From positions 70,538 through 134,537 of the forward strand of contig DASWMJ010000096.1 of the NCBI GenBank assembly GCA_036399775.1: 64,000 nt of DNA. Reading direction: 5' to 3'. The notes beneath the pieces were generated by a model, which was given only the letters and a program-made list of their open reading frames with translations, did not search any database and was not told the origin of the DNA. This DNA is from JADMIH01 sp036399775 (GTDB lineage Bacteria; Chloroflexota; Chloroflexia; QHBQ01; JADMIH01). This document shows, piece by piece, positions 31,109-39,538 of this stretch (positions within the stretch are counted from its first letter, which is position 1; each line of letters starts with the position of its first letter). Made by a program: the position numbers and the translations under genes.

Positions 31109-31954
31109 TTACCTGGCTTCCGGCATGGGCGCGTCCAGAAACGGCGGGATGATTCGCATAAGCAAATCGGCGCGGGACGCGATGGATACGTGCGTCGTGC
31201 CTGGGAGCACGGCGAGCTGTGAGTTCGGCAGTCCGGCTAAATCACCGAAAACACCGCCGCCGAGCAATCGAAACATTTCTACCGCGTGCTCGGGCCGGAC
31301 GAGATCGCTATCCCCGATGACGATCAAGGTAGGTGCCTTGATCGCCGCGATGGCCTCTGCCGGTACATCCTTTGTGTTCCGGTCCATTTGGGTCTTCTTG
31401 TCGAAGAACGTGGCAAAATGGTCAGGATCGGGCGCGATTCGCATATATTCATCGTGCCACTGAGATCCATGCATCATCTCAGGCGTCATCTCCCCCAATC
31501 CATCCATTAGACCGGGGTGAACGCCGCCCATGTTGAAGGTTGCCGACATGAACACGAGCTTGCGCACTAACTCCGGGTGCCTGAGGACGACATGCAGGGC
31601 GACGGCGGCACCCATGCTGTAGCCGAAGATATCGGCCTGTTCGATGCCGAGGTGGTGGAGTGCGGCGGCGGTGTCGTCAGCCATCTGCTCGATGGACAAA
31701 GGGCGGTCTATGTCGGCGGTGCGCCCGTGCGCCTGCAACTCAAGGCCAATGACCTGCCGTGACCTGGCGAGTCCCGGCAGAAGCGCTCCGAAGGAGGTGC
31801 CGATTGCCGAAAAAGCGCCATGAAGGAGGACCAACGGCTGCCCGGTCCCGTGGATCTCGTAATACATCTGGAGACCGTTTACCGGAGCGTAGCCGCTAGT
31901 GAACTCCCCCGTTGTTTCGCTCGATCCATCCGTCGTACTATTGGTCATGTTCAA
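31109..31954 (-). CDS. Alpha/beta hydrolase
   Basis: The 281-residue protein is a typical alpha/beta-hydrolase: oxyanion region LVLLHGAFSAIG (about 41-52), nucleophile elbow GYSMGAAVAL (about 110-119, Ser112), acid residue in VIGDSDLVRPEHA (about 213-225) and catalytic His in PGTTHVSIAS (about 251-260). There is no signal peptide, so it is cytoplasmic. The gene sits between the ATPase and permease genes of the importer, with 27-36 base gaps, which suggests co-expression and a role on an imported ester or lactone; that is inference. Confidence 0.88.
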   Translation of the reverse strand: MNMTNSTTDGSSETTGEFTSGYAPVNGLQMYYEIHGTGQPLVLLHGAFSAIGTSFGALLPGLARSRQVIGLELQAHGRTADIDRPLSIEQMADDTAAALHHLGIEQADIFGYSMGAAVALHVVLRHPELVRKLVFMSATFNMGGVHPGLMDGLGEMTPEMMHGSQWHDEYMRIAPDPDHFATFFDKKTQMDRNTKDVPAEAIAAIKAPTLIVIGDSDLVRPEHAVEMFRLLGGGVFGDLAGLPNSQLAVLPGTTHVSIASRADLLMRIIPPFLDAPMPEAR

Positions 31955-31982
31955 TTTCTCCTCGACAAACCTTTCTAAAATC

Positions 31983-33008
31983 CTACCGTCTTACTGCTCC
32001 AAACGTCACCCCGCGCAGCAGGTGATTACGCACCAGGAAGGTGAACAGCACCACCGGCACCAGGAATATCACCGAGGTAGCAGCCATGCGCCCCCACTCT
32101 ATCGTGCCTACGCCAATGATAGAGTAGAGGAAGGGTGGCACGGTGGTCGCCTTGCTGGGGTTGAGGATTTGCACGAACACAAACTCGTTCCAGGCGGTGA
32201 TGAGCACGAACACCGCCGTCGCCAGCATCGCGGGCAGCGCCTCCGGCAGCACGTACTTCCACAGGGCTTCTATGCGCGAGTAGCCGTCGAGCATGGCGGC
32301 CTCCTCATACTCCTTCGGTATCTCATCGAAGAAACCCTTCATCATCCACACGACGAAGGGGAGGCCGAACGTAGTATAGAGCAAAGTGATGCCTATGTAG
32401 CTCTCGCGCAGGTTCACCTGGCTCAACCCAACCAGGAAGTCCTTGAACCCGCCCGCCTCCATGCCCGCCGCTATCGGGGCGACGAACCCAAAGGGGTTTA
32501 CGAACATGAGGAATATCGGTATCAGCACGACGATTGGCGGGAGCATGCGCGTGCTCAAGATGAAGAAGAGCATGTCGCTCTCCCCCTTGACGCGGAAGCG
32601 CGAAAAGACGTAAGCCGCCATCGTGCCCAGTATAACCGCCAAAACGGTGGCCGTGCCCGCTATAGCCACGCTGTTGAACTGCCGGATGAGGAACCCGGTA
32701 GCTTCCCACCCCTGCGCGAATACCGCTTCATAATTGGCAAGAGTCGGTTGGAAGTCCACGAACGGCAAGAAGCTCGGCGGCAGGGGCGTTATGTCGGCCC
32801 GTGCCTTGATAGAGGTAATCAATATCCAGAAGAGTGGAAAGAGGAAGAATATGAACGCCGCACTCAGGGCGACCCAGAACAGGACGTTGCCTATCCCGCC
32901 CGTCTGCCTCCTCTTACGCGCCACCACGATTGATTCGGGCCGCACATCCTCTCGCGTACCGCCTTGCGCGACTGCGTCTGATTTTGCCTGTGGAGTGGTA
33001 GTTGCCAT
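31983..33008 (-). CDS. ABC carbohydrate permease, MalG type
   Basis: The 341-residue membrane protein has a polar N-terminus of about 40 residues, then six predicted helices, and the permease-ATPase contact (EAA) loop EEAAMLDGYSRIEALWKYVLP in conserved form near residue 225. It starts four bases after the MalF-type gene ends. This is the second inner-membrane subunit of the importer that includes the genes from 28742 to 35537. Confidence 0.92.
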   Translation of the reverse strand: MATTTPQAKSDAVAQGGTREDVRPESIVVARKRRQTGGIGNVLFWVALSAAFIFFLFPLFWILITSIKARADITPLPPSFLPFVDFQPTLANYEAVFAQGWEATGFLIRQFNSVAIAGTATVLAVILGTMAAYVFSRFRVKGESDMLFFILSTRMLPPIVVLIPIFLMFVNPFGFVAPIAAGMEAGGFKDFLVGLSQVNLRESYIGITLLYTTFGLPFVVWMMKGFFDEIPKEYEEAAMLDGYSRIEALWKYVLPEALPAMLATAVFVLITAWNEFVFVQILNPSKATTVPPFLYSIIGVGTIEWGRMAATSVIFLVPVVLFTFLVRNHLLRGVTFGAVRR

Positions 33009-33012
33009 GTTT

Positions 33013-33933
33013 CTATGCTCCTCCCGCTTTGATACCGTTGAGCACCCGTATGAGGAGGTTTGCCAGCGCGATAATAACTATCAGCATGATATAACCGAGG
33101 GCAGAGCCTTTGCCCGTGTTGAAGTCCTCGAAAGCCATTTTGAAAAGGGTTATGGAGAGCACGTTGGTCTCCGCACCCCCACCCGTTAGCGCATACGCCT
33201 GGTCAAACATCTTATATGAGTCCATCGTGCGGAAGAGCACGGCTATCAACAATAGAGGCGTAACCAGCGGCAGCGTGATATGCCGGAAGCGGAACCACCC
33301 CGAAGCCCTGTCTACTTCGGCTGCTTCGTAAAGGTACTTGGGCACGGCTGACAGGCCGGCCAGCGAAATCAGCATTATGAACGGAGTCCACTGCCACACG
33401 TCCACCAGCACCAGGGACCACATGGCCGTGCCTGGGTCGTTGAGCCAGTCGGGCGCTCCCAGGTGGGTAACGTCGCGCACGAAGAAGTTCACCACGCCCC
33501 GGTCGGTCTGGAGCATGTACTTCCAGAAGAGCGCGACGATCAGGGGCGAGAGCATCATCGGGATTAGCATTGTGGTGACTATGAAGCCCCGCCCCTTGAA
33601 GTTGCGGTTCAGCAAGAATGCCAACCCGAAGCCCAGCAGCAGCTCGATAACGACGGCGGGTATCACGAACCGGGCGGTGTCGGAGAAGCGCGCCCATATC
33701 TCAGGGTCGTTCAGCAGCCGTTCGTAGTTCTTGAACCCTATCCAAACCGGCTCCGCCCTCCGGTTGACGTTGTACTGCGTGAAGCTAAGATAGAGGGACC
33801 ATATCAGCGGGAAGATAGCTATCGCCAACAGCAACACCATAGTGGGCGTCAGAAACAACCTCGCCAATACGCGGTCGCTCAGCCACCCAAAGCGCGGCCT
33901 GACCCTCGGTACCCCTCTATCCTGTGCTGCCAC
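33013..33933 (-). CDS. ABC carbohydrate permease, MalF/UgpA type
   Basis: The 306-residue protein has six predicted transmembrane helices starting at about residue 22 (LFLTPTMVLLLAIAIFPLIW) and an EAA loop reading YLYEAAEVDRASGWFRFRHI near residue 212; the usual DGA is DRA. It lacks the large N-terminal domain of enteric MalF. It lies upstream of, and nearly touches, the MalG-type gene. Confidence 0.92.
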   Translation of the reverse strand: MAAQDRGVPRVRPRFGWLSDRVLARLFLTPTMVLLLAIAIFPLIWSLYLSFTQYNVNRRAEPVWIGFKNYERLLNDPEIWARFSDTARFVIPAVVIELLLGFGLAFLLNRNFKGRGFIVTTMLIPMMLSPLIVALFWKYMLQTDRGVVNFFVRDVTHLGAPDWLNDPGTAMWSLVLVDVWQWTPFIMLISLAGLSAVPKYLYEAAEVDRASGWFRFRHITLPLVTPLLLIAVLFRTMDSYKMFDQAYALTGGGAETNVLSITLFKMAFEDFNTGKGSALGYIMLIVIIALANLLIRVLNGIKAGGA

Positions 33934-33956
33934 TCTCTACCCCCTTCCTCTGCGGG

Positions 33957-34064
33957 AATTTTGAATTTTGAGTTTTGAATTTTGAATTACGAATTTCGGG
34001 AAGGCAACAAGCACAGTCCCAACCATCACTAATTCAAAATTCAAAACTCAAAATTCAAAATTCG
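33957..34064. repeat. Inverted heptamer arrays (GAATTTT / AAAATTC)
   Basis: Left units GAATTTT/GAGTTTT (33957-33995) and right inverse units CAAAATT/CAAAACT (34031-34062) flank a short unrelated centre. The element separates the binding-protein gene from the permease genes, between the secreted and membrane parts of the operon. Confidence 0.9.
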
Positions 34065-34067
34065 TAC

Positions 34068-35537
34068 TTATTTCGGCGGTCCGTTGGGATATGCTTCGTC
34101 CAGGATGGATTGCTGCTTCTGGGCGATCTCGTCCAGGGCCGCTTTTGGCTCTGCCTGGCCGCTTACCGCCTTGTTCAGCAGTTCCATCTGGGGAACCAGC
34201 ATCTGGCTGTACTCAGGTATATTCCAGAAGTCCTTGACCAGCAGGTACGACTCCGCGAAGGCCGGGTTGTAGGGCCTGGCGTTCTTGAACTCGTCGCTGG
34301 CGAGCACCGACTTGCGGGCCGAGAAGCCGCCCAGCTTCGCCCATTCCAACTGTGTTTCCTTCGACTCGAACCACTTGACGTAGCTGAGCGCGAGGTCCTT
34401 GTTCTTGGTGTAGGTGCTGACGCTCAAGCCCATGCCGCCGAGGCTCAGGAAGTGCTCTTTCTCCCCCGGCACTACCGCGAAGCCGAGGTTGTCCGAGTTC
34501 TTGCACCCTGCCTTGTCAACGAAGCCCGCGCCGAAGCCGAACCACACAGTTTCCATTGCCGTCGTGCCGTCACACAGGGCGCTATTGGCCGCGCTGAAGT
34601 CGAAGTTGGCCTGGCCTTCGGGTCCCGTCTTGAAGAGCTCGCGGTCCAGGGTAAGGGCCTGCACCGCCGCGTCGGTGTTCAGCACGCCCTCTACCTTGTA
34701 GGTAGTGGGGTCCCAAAGCTCGCCGCCGAAGGACCAGAGTATCTGGTTCCAGTGGGTAGCCATCTGGTCGTAGCAGGCCGGGGTGCCGCACCAGTGGGTC
34801 GTGTAGCCGTTCTGCACGCCATACTTGCCGCCGCTCTCCTTGAAGAACTTGGCGATCTCAAGCAGTTCGGTCCACGTCTTGGGGAGCGCCAGGTCCTTGC
34901 CCGCCTTCGCCTTGAAGTCGGCCTTCACGTCGTCCTTAGCGAAGAGGTCCTTGCGGTAGACGAGCATCTGCGTGTCGCCCTCGGCTGCTATGCCGTAGAA
35001 CTTGCCACTGCCCGACGGGTACTCGCCGTAAGCGGTGAGGGCCGCAGGCACATAGTCTGCCGTCTCGATGTTGGTCTTCATCCAGTCGGTCAGGTCCATG
35101 ACGTGGCCGCCCACTACCGCCTCACCGATGAACTGGCTGTCGAGTATAACGATGTCCGCGCCCGCCTTGGCGACAAAGTCGGTGAATATCTGCCCACGCC
35201 ACTGGTCAATAGGCACGCAGCGCACTTCAACGTCCGCTTCGGGGAACGTCTTAGACAGGGTGCCCAGGTCTGTGCAGGGCGGCCACGCGAACCAGATTAT
35301 CTGGAGCTTGCCCTTCGTGCCAGTCGAAGTGCCCGCAGTATCAGTGGGCTTCGCCATTGCCTCGGCGGTGTCTGTCGGCTCAGCGGGGGCTGCGTCCGTA
35401 GGCTCAGTCACAACTTCCGTAGTGGCCGTAGCTGCCGGGGCCGGGGGGGTCGGGGTAGCAGTGTCGCCCCCGCAAGCCACCAGCAAGGGCACAGCCACCA
35501 ACATCATCGCCAACAACGTCATTATCCGTTTGTACAT
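34068..35537 (-). CDS. ABC sugar-binding lipoprotein
   Basis: The 489-residue protein is an extracellular solute-binding protein (family 1). ATG at 35537 follows GAGGAGA; the signal peptide MLVAVPLLVAC ends at a lipobox cysteine and is followed by a Thr/Ala/Glu-rich linker of about 50 residues, as in surface-tethered proteins. The mature part contains the usual substrate-binding fold with VEVRCVPIDQWRGQIFTDF (about 100-118) and a typical late WTELLEIAKFFKESGGKYGV. The gene opens the importer operon; the ROK repressor next to it probably controls it. Confidence 0.92.
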   Translation of the reverse strand: MYKRIMTLLAMMLVAVPLLVACGGDTATPTPPAPAATATTEVVTEPTDAAPAEPTDTAEAMAKPTDTAGTSTGTKGKLQIIWFAWPPCTDLGTLSKTFPEADVEVRCVPIDQWRGQIFTDFVAKAGADIVILDSQFIGEAVVGGHVMDLTDWMKTNIETADYVPAALTAYGEYPSGSGKFYGIAAEGDTQMLVYRKDLFAKDDVKADFKAKAGKDLALPKTWTELLEIAKFFKESGGKYGVQNGYTTHWCGTPACYDQMATHWNQILWSFGGELWDPTTYKVEGVLNTDAAVQALTLDRELFKTGPEGQANFDFSAANSALCDGTTAMETVWFGFGAGFVDKAGCKNSDNLGFAVVPGEKEHFLSLGGMGLSVSTYTKNKDLALSYVKWFESKETQLEWAKLGGFSARKSVLASDEFKNARPYNPAFAESYLLVKDFWNIPEYSQMLVPQMELLNKAVSGQAEPKAALDEIAQKQQSILDEAYPNGPPK

Positions 35538-35579
35538 TACTCTCCTCCTTAGAAGGCTCATAAACAGATGGGGGCCTAA

Positions 35580-35744
35580 CGTAAAACGTATTGCGTATTG
35601 CGTAGTACGTATTGCGTAAAACCCTTAGAAACCTCAGCGTCTCCGCGTCTCTGCGGTTCAATATGTCTTCGTGTTCTTTGTGCCTTTGTGGTTCAACAAT
35701 TACGCAATACGCAATACGCAGTACGAACTACGCATCACGCATTA
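35580..35744. repeat. Composite element: GCGTATT heptamers, CGTCTCTGCGGTTCA, conserved core, inverted heptamers
   Basis: Left GCGTATT/GCGTAGT units (35588-35617), an inner CTCAGCGTCTCCGCGTCTCTG stretch related to 14145-14172 (35633-35653), the core at 35667-35697, and right AATACGC units (35701-35740). It occupies the space between the binding-protein gene and the repressor gene. Confidence 0.88.
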
Positions 35745-37036
35745 TTCGCCATAGCCTCACCTCCTCTTCGAGTGAATACTTGCTCTTTACGATTGCCACC
35801 ATTGTTAGTGCGGGCTGATTTGAAAGGCTGGCTCAGTACCTGGTGGTAAACGCTGGCGATGCCGCCCATAGCGCATGCGTCAAGGCCATGCGAGGCGACC
35901 AGCACCTGCATCTGCTCCACTGACCACTGTAGCGCCCGCTCTGATATGATCCGCTTGATGACCGGCACCAAAAATTCGCTCGCCACACTGAGTATCCCGC
36001 CGAAGACCACTATTTCGGGGTTGAGCGCGTTCACCAGGTTCGCAAGCCCGATGCCCAGGTAAACACCCGTCTCATTGAGCGCATCAAGGGCAACCTGGTC
36101 TTTTTCCCCTGCCGCCCGCGCCACCAGGGGCACCGTCAGGCTATCCAGGTCCCCACCCGTATACTCGGTGAGTTTAGATGTTTTGCCGCCCGCTATAGCC
36201 TTGCGGACCCTATCGAATAGAGCGCCCTGGCTGACCAGCGTCTCCCAGCAGCCCTTGTTGCCGCAGTTACATTGCTGGCCCTGGGGGTCAATGGTCATGT
36301 GGCCCACCTCGCCCGTGAAGCCCGCCGCCCCAGGCAATATCCGCCCATCCAGCACTATCCCCCCGCCCAGGCCCACGCCCGCGCTCACGTACAGCACGCT
36401 TCTTGAGCCGCGAGCCACGCCGAAGTAGCTCTCTGCCAGCGCGGCCATATTAGCCTCATTGTCTACGTAAATGGGGAAATCAAACTCGCGTTCGAGCATC
36501 TTGCGCAGTGGTACATCCTGCCAGCGCAGGTTGGGCGCGAAAAGCAGTTGCCCGGAGGAAACGTCCACCAGGCCGGGCACGCCCAAGCCCAGCCCCAATA
36601 TCTTGCCGCACTGGTCTTTGGTCTTGCGTATGCCTTTTCTAATTGTATCGAGCGTGGTCTTTAATATAGAAGCCTGTCCGTCGCGCAGGTTGGTAGACTC
36701 ATAGTGCCGCCAGATGGTCTCGATGGCGAAGTTGGTGATGATGACCGACACGAAATCAACGCCGATCTCCGCGCCGATTATACAGCCCGCGCCTGGGTTC
36801 AATTCGAGCAGGATGCCGGGGCGGCCCGTATCTTCGGTCTTGTCTACTCCGACCTGGGAGACAAAACGCGCATCGGTGAGTTGTTGGACGAGGCTTGAGA
36901 CGGTCGTCTTGTTGAGGCCCGTGACGGCGGCAAGAGAGGCGCGGGAGATAGGGGAATGGTCGCGGAGGGCATTGAGAATTATCGAGAGGTTAATCTCTCG
37001 AACGAGGGCTTGGTCGCCGGTTCTCCCTGTAAGCAT
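35735..37036 (-). CDS. ROK family transcriptional repressor (XylR/NagC type)
   Basis: The protein has an N-terminal winged helix (ISRASLAAVTGLNKTTVSSLV, helix-turn-helix about residues 28-48 counted from 37036) joined to a ROK sugar-kinase-like domain with GLGLGVPGLVD, the zinc motif CNCGNKGCWE and GGGIVLDG. Such proteins bind a sugar and release operator DNA. ATG at 37036 (MLTGRTG) has GAGGTG nine bases upstream; a longer frame to 37132 would run through the operator. The final 25 or so residues are repeat-derived. Next to the importer genes, it most likely represses them and itself. Confidence 0.88.
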   Translation of the reverse strand: MLTGRTGDQALVREINLSIILNALRDHSPISRASLAAVTGLNKTTVSSLVQQLTDARFVSQVGVDKTEDTGRPGILLELNPGAGCIIGAEIGVDFVSVIITNFAIETIWRHYESTNLRDGQASILKTTLDTIRKGIRKTKDQCGKILGLGLGVPGLVDVSSGQLLFAPNLRWQDVPLRKMLEREFDFPIYVDNEANMAALAESYFGVARGSRSVLYVSAGVGLGGGIVLDGRILPGAAGFTGEVGHMTIDPQGQQCNCGNKGCWETLVSQGALFDRVRKAIAGGKTSKLTEYTGGDLDSLTVPLVARAAGEKDQVALDALNETGVYLGIGLANLVNALNPEIVVFGGILSVASEFLVPVIKRIISERALQWSVEQMQVLVASHGLDACAMGGIASVYHQVLSQPFKSARTNNGGNRKEQVFTRRGGEAMANNA

Positions 37037-37073
37037 GAGAGCACCCACCTCAATGTAGGTCAGCCGGACGGGG

Positions 37074-37098
37074 TTAGTTTGTTGTACCAACAAACTAA
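37074..37098. promoter_or_regulatory. XylR-type ROK operator
   Basis: A perfect 11-bp inverted repeat, TTAGTTTGTTG, mirrored around TAC. It closely resembles the XylR operator of Firmicutes, which has the same half-sites. It is located directly in front of the ROK gene, covering the expected transcription start of the promoter at 37104-37132, as expected for autorepression. Confidence 0.85.
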
Positions 37099-37103
37099 AT
37101 CGC

Positions 37104-37132
37104 ATCCTACCATAAGAATCCGGCGGTGTCAA
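37104..37132 (-). promoter_or_regulatory. Sigma-70-like promoter of the ROK gene
   Basis: On the minus strand TTGACA (37127-37132) and TAGGAT (37104-37109) are exactly 17 bases apart. The ROK operator follows immediately downstream. Confidence 0.7.
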
Positions 37133-37200
37133 TAGCTTACAAGAAGTAAATATGCAGCAAGATATTTGCTATGACGTTGTCATGCGTGAAACTGCCTGGC

Positions 37201-37791
37201 TCAAGGCCCGGTGCCAATCTCCAGTAGCTTCCACTCTCCAGCCTCTTGGACGAGCGTGATGAACTGGAGATTGACCCCAGCCGGAACGACAGGAACCCAG
37301 CCCTCTTTCCACTGCATATCTACTTCTACAACATATCTCCGCTGATTCAGGTTCCCTACCTGATCAGGAGACGGCGTCGCTCCGCGTTGGGTCAACCATT
37401 CCTCCATTGAACGAATCGACACAACCCTGGCTCCCGCCCATGCGTCCTGGCAACCCTTCACATAGGTGGTCAAGTCTTGAGCGCGGGTAGTCGCAAGAAG
37501 TTGATGAGATTGCTCACATTCACCGGCATCCAGATGCGCATAATACGCTCTGATAGCTGCCTCCGGTGCATCGGCCTCGTTGTCCGGCACGCTCGTAGTT
37601 ATCGATTTGTCAGTAGGTAACGGTGACGCCTGGAGACTGTTACGCTGCACAGGTCCAACGCTGCCAACCGGGCTTGGAGTGGAAGTGCCGGTTGAAGGGG
37701 AAGTTGTACAGGACGCCAGCAGCAGGCAAGATACAAGCATCACCGGCACTACCAGCCCTACGATAAGCTTACGAGAAGAACCATACCTCAT
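37201..37791 (-). CDS. Putative lipoprotein, NTF2-like/DUF4878-like
   Basis: The 196-residue product has a signal peptide with lipobox LLLASC (Cys about 28), a Ser/Thr/Pro linker to about residue 70, and a globular part starting EAAIRAYYAHLDAGECEQSHQLL, a pattern common in small NTF2-like or DUF4878 lipoproteins (helix with Y-x-x-L-D-x-G, later VVEVDMQWKEG and WKLLEIGTGP). It is likely attached to the outer face of the membrane; function unknown. Stands alone between the ROK gene and a membrane protein gene. Confidence 0.72.
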   Translation of the reverse strand: MRYGSSRKLIVGLVVPVMLVSCLLLASCTTSPSTGTSTPSPVGSVGPVQRNSLQASPLPTDKSITTSVPDNEADAPEAAIRAYYAHLDAGECEQSHQLLATTRAQDLTTYVKGCQDAWAGARVVSIRSMEEWLTQRGATPSPDQVGNLNQRRYVVEVDMQWKEGWVPVVPAGVNLQFITLVQEAGEWKLLEIGTGP

Positions 37792-37974
37792 TGGTAATCC
37801 CTTCTAAGAAGACAACATGGCCGAGAGCCAGCCCAGGAAGCCTGCCTCTTGAATAATAGAGGCACAGTTCTATTGGCGACTATCCGGTTAGCATGAAGTC
37901 ACATGTTCTATACCGACCTGGCAAAATATTGCCAGATTAGAATACCGTGTGATGCTTATGTATCGCGTCGCTGT

Positions 37975-38829
37975 TTACACGTAGTTGCTGAGCGGATAAT
38001 TATCTCTGGTAGTATGAGTTGCAATAAGCGCAGGATTAGGTTGCGGTTGCCAATCCAGGCGCAGGAAGGCAATGCCAGTAATAGCACCAACCACCAACCA
38101 GCCTGCGAACCAGCCTACACCTTCGCCCAGCGCTATATTCATGGGATAGTCCAGGCTGGGATAAAAGAGATTGGCTAGAGGCCAACCCACCAGCTTGCTT
38201 GCCAAGTAGCCTGCGGCCCAGCCTACGGTCCATGCTAGCGTCGTAAAAAGTACCCATTGACCTGTGCGACCTCTTGCAGTCGAGCGGCTCAAGTAATGCA
38301 GCGCCTGCCATTGGCATATTCCGACCAGCAAACCAAACAGAGCTATACTTAAGAGCCAACCCACAGGCATACCCACGCTGTCGCCTATGCTTACGTTGAA
38401 GCCGAGCGATTGGCTTGCGATAAAGGCCAGGCCGCGGCCAACTGCTCCACCAACGTAACCGCCTGCACTAAAGGCACCCCCTAGAGCAAAGCCCAGTGCG
38501 GTCAGTCCGACCCACCAGAGGCTGGCGCTAGTAGAGTGGGCCGCTCTACGGCGTATCACCAACCATTGAGCCAGCCCGCATAGCACCCCGGCCAGAGCGC
38601 CCCCAAGCGCACCACCCAACAACCCGCCCAGATACCCACTCCTGGTTGGGTTGGAGAGGTCGTAACTGCCGCCACCTAGCAAGATACCTAGATGACCACC
38701 TACGTACCCACCACCACTCATAACTCCAAGGGCCGCACCCCCTACAACCAGCATAGCTAAGGCAATTCCGGTGGCCAGCATCCACCAGGCAAGCGACCTC
38801 CGGTACTGCCTTTCGTATCGCACTGCCAT
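37975..38829 (-). CDS. Glycine-rich integral membrane protein, unknown
   Basis: The 284-residue protein has about seven hydrophobic segments full of glycine (GGALGGALAGVL, GWLLSIALFGLLVG, GWFAGWLVVGAITG). Repeating 'LGG.LGG..AG...G..QW.V..R' units (about 68-92 and 160-180, each with a QW pair) suggest internal duplication of a two-helix module. No domain family can be named with confidence. It precedes a 250-base stretch that holds a 13-bp hairpin. Confidence 0.7.
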   Translation of the reverse strand: MAVRYERQYRRSLAWWMLATGIALAMLVVGGAALGVMSGGGYVGGHLGILLGGGSYDLSNPTRSGYLGGLLGGALGGALAGVLCGLAQWLVIRRRAAHSTSASLWWVGLTALGFALGGAFSAGGYVGGAVGRGLAFIASQSLGFNVSIGDSVGMPVGWLLSIALFGLLVGICQWQALHYLSRSTARGRTGQWVLFTTLAWTVGWAAGYLASKLVGWPLANLFYPSLDYPMNIALGEGVGWFAGWLVVGAITGIAFLRLDWQPQPNPALIATHTTRDNYPLSNYV

Positions 38830-38966
38830 AACTTTATTTCCTCACTTTCTAGAGTTCCTGCTTCCTGTTGTCATTTGTTACTGTTAATAGCTAATAATAG
38901 CTAATAGCAGTTTACCATCATTGCTGCTCCACTTCCAGTCTGCTGCCTCCCCAGGCAACTAAGAGT

Positions 38967-39000
38967 CGAGGGAGAGAAACATTGTGATTTCTCTCCCTCG
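38967..39000. other. Perfect 13-bp hairpin, terminator-like
   Basis: CGAGGGAGAGAAA is paired with its complement around an 8-base loop. No T tract follows on either strand, so it may be an RNA-end-stabilising structure for the gene at 39080 rather than a classical terminator. Otherwise the 38830-39079 gap shows nothing recognisable. Confidence 0.6.
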
Positions 39001-39079
39001 GTCGTCCCCTTAGCCTCTCCTACACAGCCTCTCTTGTCATGCAGATCAGGTGTTAGAGTGTGACTGGCTTGATGGATAA

Positions 39080-39538
39080 TTAGTTTAGTTGCATGTAGCC
39101 ATAAGCGTGGCGTGGAAAGTACCAGCAGTGACTCTGGACCTGGTTGGTGAAGTGCGAGCCAGTCGTCCCCGTCAATGGAGATGGGTAAGTACCACTGTAA
39201 TGGCTGCCGGTAGAAAGTTGGGAGTTGCTACCGCAGCCTGGGTAATAACCATAGGTTGGGTCGCCTGGGCTAGGCCTGAAGGAGGTAAACTCCAGATAGG
39301 TATAGCTGGCACCTTGAGTTGTGAGCCAGGTTTCGTGACTGCTCACGCCTACCGAATTGCATACGCCCTGATAGTATTGCACATAGTAGGTTGCCTTGTA
39401 CGCGACCACCGGCGAGGGGCTATCAGGGAAATTGGAGGCTGTGTAGCTACCTGATGGTGTGCAGGTTGAATTGCAGCTGCACGTAGCGACGATGGCGTCC
39501 CGCCTGACATCCTTATACTTTTCAAGGTCGCGCACCAT
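39080..39538 (-). CDS. Cys/Tyr-rich small protein overlapping the sugar dehydrogenase end
   Basis: A 152-residue frame starts at ATG 39538, 17 bases inside the end of the gene upstream. It is rich in Tyr, Ser, Thr, Gly and Cys (SCNSTCTPSGSYT, VGVSSHETWLTTQGASYTYL, GYYPGCGSNSQLS), a composition of extracellular domains, yet it has no signal peptide of its own. It may be a former C-terminal domain of the upstream secreted protein, split off by a frameshift, or a separate gene. The frame's longer extension upstream of 39538 runs antiframe through the dehydrogenase and is not coding. Low certainty. Confidence 0.5.
   Translation of the reverse strand: MVRDLEKYKDVRRDAIVATCSCNSTCTPSGSYTASNFPDSPSPVVAYKATYYVQYYQGVCNSVGVSSHETWLTTQGASYTYLEFTSFRPSPGDPTYGYYPGCGSNSQLSTGSHYSGTYPSPLTGTTGSHFTNQVQSHCWYFPRHAYGYMQLN

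Noticed and set aside
33975..35552. A 525-codon plus-strand frame opposite the sugar-binding protein gene
   Set aside because: It is the antisense shadow of the solute-binding protein gene; its translation has no domain pattern and its frame is kept open by GC-rich codon use of the real gene. The same applies to the long frames at 31899-32933, 21011-22231, 9769-10359, 13265-14131 and 44709-45710.
37918..37935. CTGGCAA inverted repeat with AATA loop as a terminator
   Set aside because: Only seven pairs, no T tract, and no clear relation to the membrane-protein gene end; could be chance.
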